From: Psychrobacillus soli
GTDB taxonomy: Bacteria; Bacillota; Bacilli; Bacillales_A; Planococcaceae
NCBI RefSeq assembly: GCF_006861775.1
Contig: NZ_VDGG01000004.1
Coordinates: 62,001-126,000, forward strand
Reading direction: 5' to 3'
DNA length: 64,000 bases
Part shown: positions 59,637 through 64,000 of the stretch, piece by piece
Position numbering within the stretch: position 1 is the stretch's first letter
Layout of the letters: each line of letters opens with the position of its first letter
The notes under the pieces: model-generated
Seen by the model: the letters and a program-made list of their open reading frames with translations, nothing else
Database searches by the model: none
Told to the model about the DNA's origin: nothing
Translations under genes and position numbers: made by a program

Positions 59637-61718
59637 ATGACCTCGAATTTGATTAATGTTGGAAATTTTGATAATTTGTATCAAACTGCGATGACTTTAT
59701 CAGCCAATAAAGAGGTTGTAGGCTTTGATATTTTTGATACAGTTCTAAGAAGAAAAGTCGAGCCAGAATATATTAAAGACGTTGTTGCTAATTATATGAT
59801 GGAACTATTGCAGCTCGAAGGTATCGTCATTGATTTGGAGTTACTTCGACAAAAAAGAAGAGACTTGGAAATCCATTTAGGTACTCAAAGTGAGCTGAAA
59901 GGTGAGGATCATGAATTTTTATATGATGATTTAATCATCGGACTTTATAAACAGCTCCCTGGTCTAAATGAAGAAAAGGTTGAGGAGCTTTATTTAAAGA
60001 CTAAAAAATTTGAAATTAGATTGGAAAAAGAAGCGCTTTGCTTAACGCCTAATATAGGAAATTTGCTTGGAGATTTAAAAGCAAGTGGCAAGAAATTATT
60101 TTTTATATCAGACATGTATCTTTCAATTGAAATGATTCGTGAACTATTGAATCATTTTGATGTTGAAAAGTATTTTGATAATGGTTATTGCTCTTCACAA
60201 TTCAACAAAAAGAAAATGACGGGTAAATTATTTGATTATGTATTGGAAGTAGAAACTATTAATCCATCTAAAATGCTATTTATTGGCGATAATTATTATA
60301 GTGACGTTGAGATGACATCACAACGTGGAATAACTGCCATCCATATTAATGATTTCAATGAAAAAAGAAGAAAAAGTGGCCTTCAATTAGTTGAGTGGTC
60401 TTTTAAAAAGGATGAGTTTTGGAGCGGAAAATTAATTCATCATATGATTCACGATATACCTAAAAGAGTGCAACCGGGTAAAAGTGATGACTACGATCTT
60501 GGAATATTAGTTGCGCCAATTTTAGTTCAATTTGTAGAAGACTTAATTGAAAAATGTCAGGTAATGAATATAAACCAGATATACTTTTTAGCACGTGAAG
60601 GAAAAGTATTTATGGATATTTATCATGAAATAATTAAGAACAATCCTGCAAACAAAACGTACCCAAATGCTAGCTATTTATATGTGAGTAGAAAAGCCAC
60701 TTTCTTACCTTCAATTGATTCATTAGAATGGGGAGAACTAAATCGATTTTTACATCAATATAGTACACAGTCAATTAATTCGTTTTTAAGTAATTTAAAC
60801 TTACCTGCGCATGAATATTATGAATATGCATTTAAAGCAGGATTTAAAGATTTTGATGTAAAATACGCGCATATTGAAAAAAATGAACAATTTAGATCAT
60901 TTATAGAAATGCTTGAGGTTAGAACGCTATTCGAAAAGCATCAAAAACAAGCAAAAGCACTGTTTATTCAGTATTTAGATGAGCATCAGTTGTTTGAAAA
61001 TGAACAAGTTGCTTTTGTTGATATTGGTTGGAAAGGTACGATTCAAGACAGTATTGCAAAGGCAATTGAAAAAGAAATAAAGATACCAACTATTTATGGC
61101 TTCTACATGGGATTATTAGATAGTCCAATGGGAACTACAAATAAATCCCTAAAGTTTGGCTTCTTTGCGGATTTCAGAAATAAGAACTACATTGAAAACG
61201 TCATTTTTAAAAACGGTTCTTTGTTTGAAATGTGCACGACACCAAATCATGGAACAACTATAGGGTATGAATTTGATGGGAAGAAAATTGTACCCATTTT
61301 AAAGAATTTTGAAGTGGAGAAGGAAAATTATAAAAAATATTTTGAAGATGTGTTTAAAGCAATTAATGACTACGTAAAAGATTACAGTGATATTCGAAAC
61401 TTACTCTTCTTTAGACCAGCTCAAAATAAACTATTTTTTACAGATCAAATTAGACGCTATATCCTATATCCTACAAAGAGAGAAGCGAGAAACTTTTTAC
61501 GATATTCACATGTAGAAAGTTTTGGCATCGATAAGGTGACAACATATGAGCTACAAGGCTCAATCGTAAAAGAATTATTTAAATGGCCGATTCATAAGGG
61601 CCCATCTAGAATTATTAATTTAGTTCGTATGCAAATTTGGCCAGAGGGTGTATTAAAAAGAAGTAATATTCCATTTGTAAATTTTGTATATGATTATTTT
61701 TCAACAAAGAGACAATAA
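59637..61718 (+). CDS. Large HAD-superfamily protein of the glycan cluster
   Basis: 693 residues. The N-terminal HAD domain (about 25-245) has FDIFDTVLRR (DxD nucleophile motif), FISDMYLS (motif II) and FIGDNYYSDVEM (motif IV), so phosphatase or phosphotransferase activity is likely. The C-terminal part (about 290-690) holds IYFLAREGKVFMDIYHEI, YLYVSRKATFLPS and FVDIGWKGTIQDSI, a conserved architecture found near surface-glycan genes but of unknown role. AGGAGGAGAA precedes the ATG. Confidence 0.8.
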   Translation: MTSNLINVGNFDNLYQTAMTLSANKEVVGFDIFDTVLRRKVEPEYIKDVVANYMMELLQLEGIVIDLELLRQKRRDLEIHLGTQSELKGEDHEFLYDDLIIGLYKQLPGLNEEKVEELYLKTKKFEIRLEKEALCLTPNIGNLLGDLKASGKKLFFISDMYLSIEMIRELLNHFDVEKYFDNGYCSSQFNKKKMTGKLFDYVLEVETINPSKMLFIGDNYYSDVEMTSQRGITAIHINDFNEKRRKSGLQLVEWSFKKDEFWSGKLIHHMIHDIPKRVQPGKSDDYDLGILVAPILVQFVEDLIEKCQVMNINQIYFLAREGKVFMDIYHEIIKNNPANKTYPNASYLYVSRKATFLPSIDSLEWGELNRFLHQYSTQSINSFLSNLNLPAHEYYEYAFKAGFKDFDVKYAHIEKNEQFRSFIEMLEVRTLFEKHQKQAKALFIQYLDEHQLFENEQVAFVDIGWKGTIQDSIAKAIEKEIKIPTIYGFYMGLLDSPMGTTNKSLKFGFFADFRNKNYIENVIFKNGSLFEMCTTPNHGTTIGYEFDGKKIVPILKNFEVEKENYKKYFEDVFKAINDYVKDYSDIRNLLFFRPAQNKLFFTDQIRRYILYPTKREARNFLRYSHVESFGIDKVTTYELQGSIVKELFKWPIHKGPSRIINLVRMQIWPEGVLKRSNIPFVNFVYDYFSTKRQ

Positions 61719-61744
61719 GTTTGTTAAAGAAAGTGGTGTAGTTA

Positions 61745-62998
61745 ATGTCTATAAACGACATAGCTGTAAAAGTAGAATCTATCAGTAAATGTTACTATAT
61801 GTATCAAAAGCCAGAAGATAGATTAAAACAGATGTTTCTTTCCAGATTTCCAATTGAAAAGTCCTTTGTAAAAGAGTTTTGGGCGTTGCGAGACGTATCC
61901 TTTGAAATAAAAAAAGGCGAAACACTTGGGATTATTGGACGTAACGGATCTGGTAAAAGTACGCTTCTACAGTTGATTGCCAATACATTATCCCCAACTT
62001 CAGGCAGTGTAAGAGTGAATGGCCGTGTTTCAGCGCTATTGGAATTAGGTAGTGGTTTCAACCCAGAATTCACAGGACGTGAAAATGTTTATTTAAGTGG
62101 TAGTATATATGGGATTTCTAAATCAGAAATGGACATGAAAATCGGTGAGATACTTGATTTTGCAGACATTGGAGAATTTATTGATCAACCAGTAAAAACT
62201 TTCTCTAGTGGTATGTTTGCTCGTTTAGCGTTCTCAGTTGCAATAAATGTGGATCCAGATATCCTAATTGTGGATGAAATTCTAGCTGTAGGTGATAGTG
62301 CCTTCCAAGCAAAGTGTAATCGAGCATTTCATAAATTAAGTGATGAAGGTTGTACAGTTTTATTAGTAACACAAGATCCATATATGGTACGAAATTTCTG
62401 CTCAAAAGCTTTATATTTGAAAAAAGGGAATGTCATTTCTTATGGTAATCCAACGGCTGTTACAGATAAATATTTAAGAGAAATTGAGCAGGCACAGTCT
62501 AGAGATATGGCTGTTGAAGATGGTTTAATTTCAAAAGAACAGGCACAAGAGATGGATTTAAATTCAGATTTAGTTGAGGGACCCATATTTAGAATTGAAG
62601 ATGTTAAAATATTAGATGCAAACTATCAACCAGTCGATAAATTCTACACAGGTGATGATATCATTCTACAGTTTAAATATTTAAACCTAGCGAAATCTAC
62701 TAAAGAGAAGGTAGTATTTGTATTCAGTTTATATAGACATGATGATTTTTATATTTGTGGTAATACAACCCTAATGGATGGATTATCTCCGTTTACGCCT
62801 AAAAATGAAGGAATTGTCGAAGTTAGATTCCCGAATATTAGGTTGTTATCAGGAAATTACAAATTTAGAGTTGCGGTTGATGACGAAAGGGGTATAGGGA
62901 TTTTTACAGAGGCCTTTACAAAACCTTTTGAAGTTGAAGATAATTTTGAAGCAGTAGGTCTTATAAACCTAGAGAGAAACTGGGAAGTTAAGGGGTGA
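61745..62998 (+). CDS. wzt: Polysaccharide ABC exporter ATPase with C-terminal carbohydrate-binding domain (Wzt-like)
   Basis: 417 residues. ATPase domain (about 1-245): Walker A GRNGSGKST, signature FSSGMFARLAF, Walker B ILIVDEILAVGD. The C-terminal domain (about 275-410) is a beta sandwich (FRIEDVKILDANYQPVDKFYTGDDIILQFKY), as in Wzt proteins that recognise the terminal modification of the finished glycan before export. The next gene is a methyltransferase, which fits a chain-end-recognition model. Partner of the wzm-like permease. Confidence 0.92.
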   Translation: MSINDIAVKVESISKCYYMYQKPEDRLKQMFLSRFPIEKSFVKEFWALRDVSFEIKKGETLGIIGRNGSGKSTLLQLIANTLSPTSGSVRVNGRVSALLELGSGFNPEFTGRENVYLSGSIYGISKSEMDMKIGEILDFADIGEFIDQPVKTFSSGMFARLAFSVAINVDPDILIVDEILAVGDSAFQAKCNRAFHKLSDEGCTVLLVTQDPYMVRNFCSKALYLKKGNVISYGNPTAVTDKYLREIEQAQSRDMAVEDGLISKEQAQEMDLNSDLVEGPIFRIEDVKILDANYQPVDKFYTGDDIILQFKYLNLAKSTKEKVVFVFSLYRHDDFYICGNTTLMDGLSPFTPKNEGIVEVRFPNIRLLSGNYKFRVAVDDERGIGIFTEAFTKPFEVEDNFEAVGLINLERNWEVKG

Positions 62999-63001
62999 CT
63001 T

Positions 63002-63970
63002 ATGGAAAGAATAGATCCATTAGGAGATAATAGCATAATCCTTGGCGAGCATTTCCATCGCTATAATTGGGCGAAAAAGCTAATTAAAGGGAATATTTGT
63101 GATTTGGCCTGTGGTATGGGATATGGTAGTCAAGTTTTAAAAGGCTCAGAACATTTCTCGTCTTATATTGGAATTGATATTGATAAAGAGTCAGTCGATT
63201 TTGCCATTGAAAACTATAAAGACGAGAAGATTAATTTTTCAGTTGGTACATGTGAAAACATACCATTGGCAGATCATACGATTGATACTATTGTTTCGCT
63301 AGAAACCTTAGAGCATTTAGACGATCCAGCATTAGCAGTTATTGAATTTGCTAGGATTTTAAAAGATGATGGTTTAATTATCGGTTCAGTCCCTTCGAAG
63401 CTATTCGAAGAAACTTGTACAGAAGCATATGGGCCGAACATTTATCATAAGCAAAAATTTACAATTTCAGACTTGCAAAATTTATTTGCTGCACATTTTA
63501 AACATATTCAATTTTTTGTTAGCTCGTTAAATGTAACAAGTTTAGTAAGACCAATTGAGAATGAATTGGATTTTAATATTTTTCTCGGCAATCAGCACCA
63601 ACTAGGTTCTCTTATATTTTTGGCTACAAACAATGAGCAACGATTTAAAGATAGAGAGTTGAAGAAAAGTGATCTTAGCTTAATTTCTTCGATTGTTGAA
63701 TATGATTTAACGTATTTAACTCCTAGAAATGAAACAATTGAAGCTCAAAGTAACCTTATTGATGAGAAGGATAAACTAATTGCTAGATTAGAAAATATGA
63801 TATCTAGTAGAGATGAAGCAATTGCAGCGCAGGCGAAACTGATTGATGCAAGAGATGAGGCAATTGCAGCGCAGGCGAAACTGATTGATGCAAGAGACGA
63901 AGCAATAGGAGCACAGGCGAAATTAATTGATGAAAGAGATATTTATATAAAAAAACTTCAGTCAAATTAA
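63002..63970 (+). CDS. SAM-dependent methyltransferase with repetitive coiled-coil tail
   Basis: 322 residues. The class I methyltransferase domain (about 1-220) has motif I DLACGMGYGSQVLKG and IGIDIDKESVDFA, then VSLETLEHLDDPALAVIEFARIL. From about residue 240 a coiled coil begins, ending in three almost identical 14-residue units RDEAIAAQAKLIDA. Placed directly after wzt, it recalls WbdD of Escherichia coli O8/O9a, where a methyltransferase caps the chain and a coiled coil sets chain length. The equivalence is inference; no kinase domain is present. Starts three bases after the wzt stop. Confidence 0.85.
   Translation: MERIDPLGDNSIILGEHFHRYNWAKKLIKGNICDLACGMGYGSQVLKGSEHFSSYIGIDIDKESVDFAIENYKDEKINFSVGTCENIPLADHTIDTIVSLETLEHLDDPALAVIEFARILKDDGLIIGSVPSKLFEETCTEAYGPNIYHKQKFTISDLQNLFAAHFKHIQFFVSSLNVTSLVRPIENELDFNIFLGNQHQLGSLIFLATNNEQRFKDRELKKSDLSLISSIVEYDLTYLTPRNETIEAQSNLIDEKDKLIARLENMISSRDEAIAAQAKLIDARDEAIAAQAKLIDARDEAIGAQAKLIDERDIYIKKLQSN
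63809..63934 (+). repeat. Three 42-bp in-frame tandem repeats
   Basis: Units at 63809-63850, 63851-63892 and 63893-63934, each coding 14 residues (two heptads). The first two are almost identical at the DNA level and the third is more diverged, which points to recent expansion. Confidence 0.92.
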
Positions 63971-64000
63971 TTTGTTTAATGTAGTATGGGTTGTAGAGTA

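Noticed and set aside
63809-63934. Assembly artefact as the cause of the 42-bp repeats
   Set aside because: The units differ by several substitutions and stay in frame within a sensible coiled coil, so they look genuine.

Overview
The window looks like a chromosome segment from a low-GC, endospore-forming, flagellated member of the Bacillales, most likely Planococcaceae/Caryophanaceae (Psychrobacillus, Sporosarcina or Lysinibacillus type). The evidence is the Bacillus-like gene order glyA-upp-atp operon-DUF1146-murAA-spoIID-spoIIQ-spoIIID-mbl-flhO-flhP-fabZ-ywpF-ssbB-ywqA-ywqB, the strong AGGAGG-type ribosome binding sites with many GTG/TTG starts, and an S-layer protein with an SbsC-like N-terminus. 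Genus is inference.

Layout. 1-10 kb: 3' end of glyA, upp, and the complete F1Fo ATP synthase operon (atpZ/atpI/atpBEFHAGDC) behind a good sigma-A promoter. 10-22.5 kb: the cell wall, sporulation and flagellar block (murAA, spoIID, spoIIQ, spoIIID, mbl, flhO, flhP, fabZ), interrupted by large non-coding repeat arrays and by a NERD-domain gene. 21.4-28.7 kb: ywpF, competence-type ssbB behind two perfect ComK AT-boxes, the SNF2 helicase/SWIM-protein pair, an XRE regulator and small conserved genes. 29-33.7 kb: an S41 peptidase with two membrane-associated partner genes, and an EamA transporter. 34-37 kb: a secreted Glu/Lys/Pro-rich protein with a candidate SigI promoter, then sigI-rsgI. 37-41 kb: argCJBD. 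41.7-45.8 kb: an SRPBCC/DUF1761 pair and an XRE-cupin regulator divergent from a three-gene amino-acid ABC importer. 46-47.3 kb: a second NERD gene and a putative type I toxin. 48-64 kb: an S-layer protein gene followed by a surface-glycan cluster (TPR protein, O-antigen-ligase-like protein, gmd remnant, several glycosyltransferases, Wzm/Wzt exporter, HAD protein, and a methyltransferase with a repetitive coiled-coil tail).

The most unusual signal is a set of non-coding arrays with a strict 21-bp period: a short conserved core followed by about 11-13 variable bases. There are three related cores, written on one strand as GCAACCAA, GTACCACA and GCGACAAA. The two NERD-domain genes (D...ExK nuclease-like domain plus a CxxC...CxxC zinc ribbon) are each bracketed on both sides by such arrays. 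One is bracketed by the first core and the other by the second, and in both cases the core lies in the same orientation as the gene. The second NERD gene is open for 322 codons but has no ATG, GTG or TTG start; its best start is ATA. Other arrays lie at 1.2-1.7, 16.3-17.2, 34.0 and 41.2-41.6 kb. A second, unrelated repeat family consists of six REP-like hairpins with core GGTGCCTGGCACC, whose outer arms differ between copies but still pair within each copy.

I saw no rRNA or tRNA genes, no intact insertion sequence or prophage, and no conventional CRISPR array.
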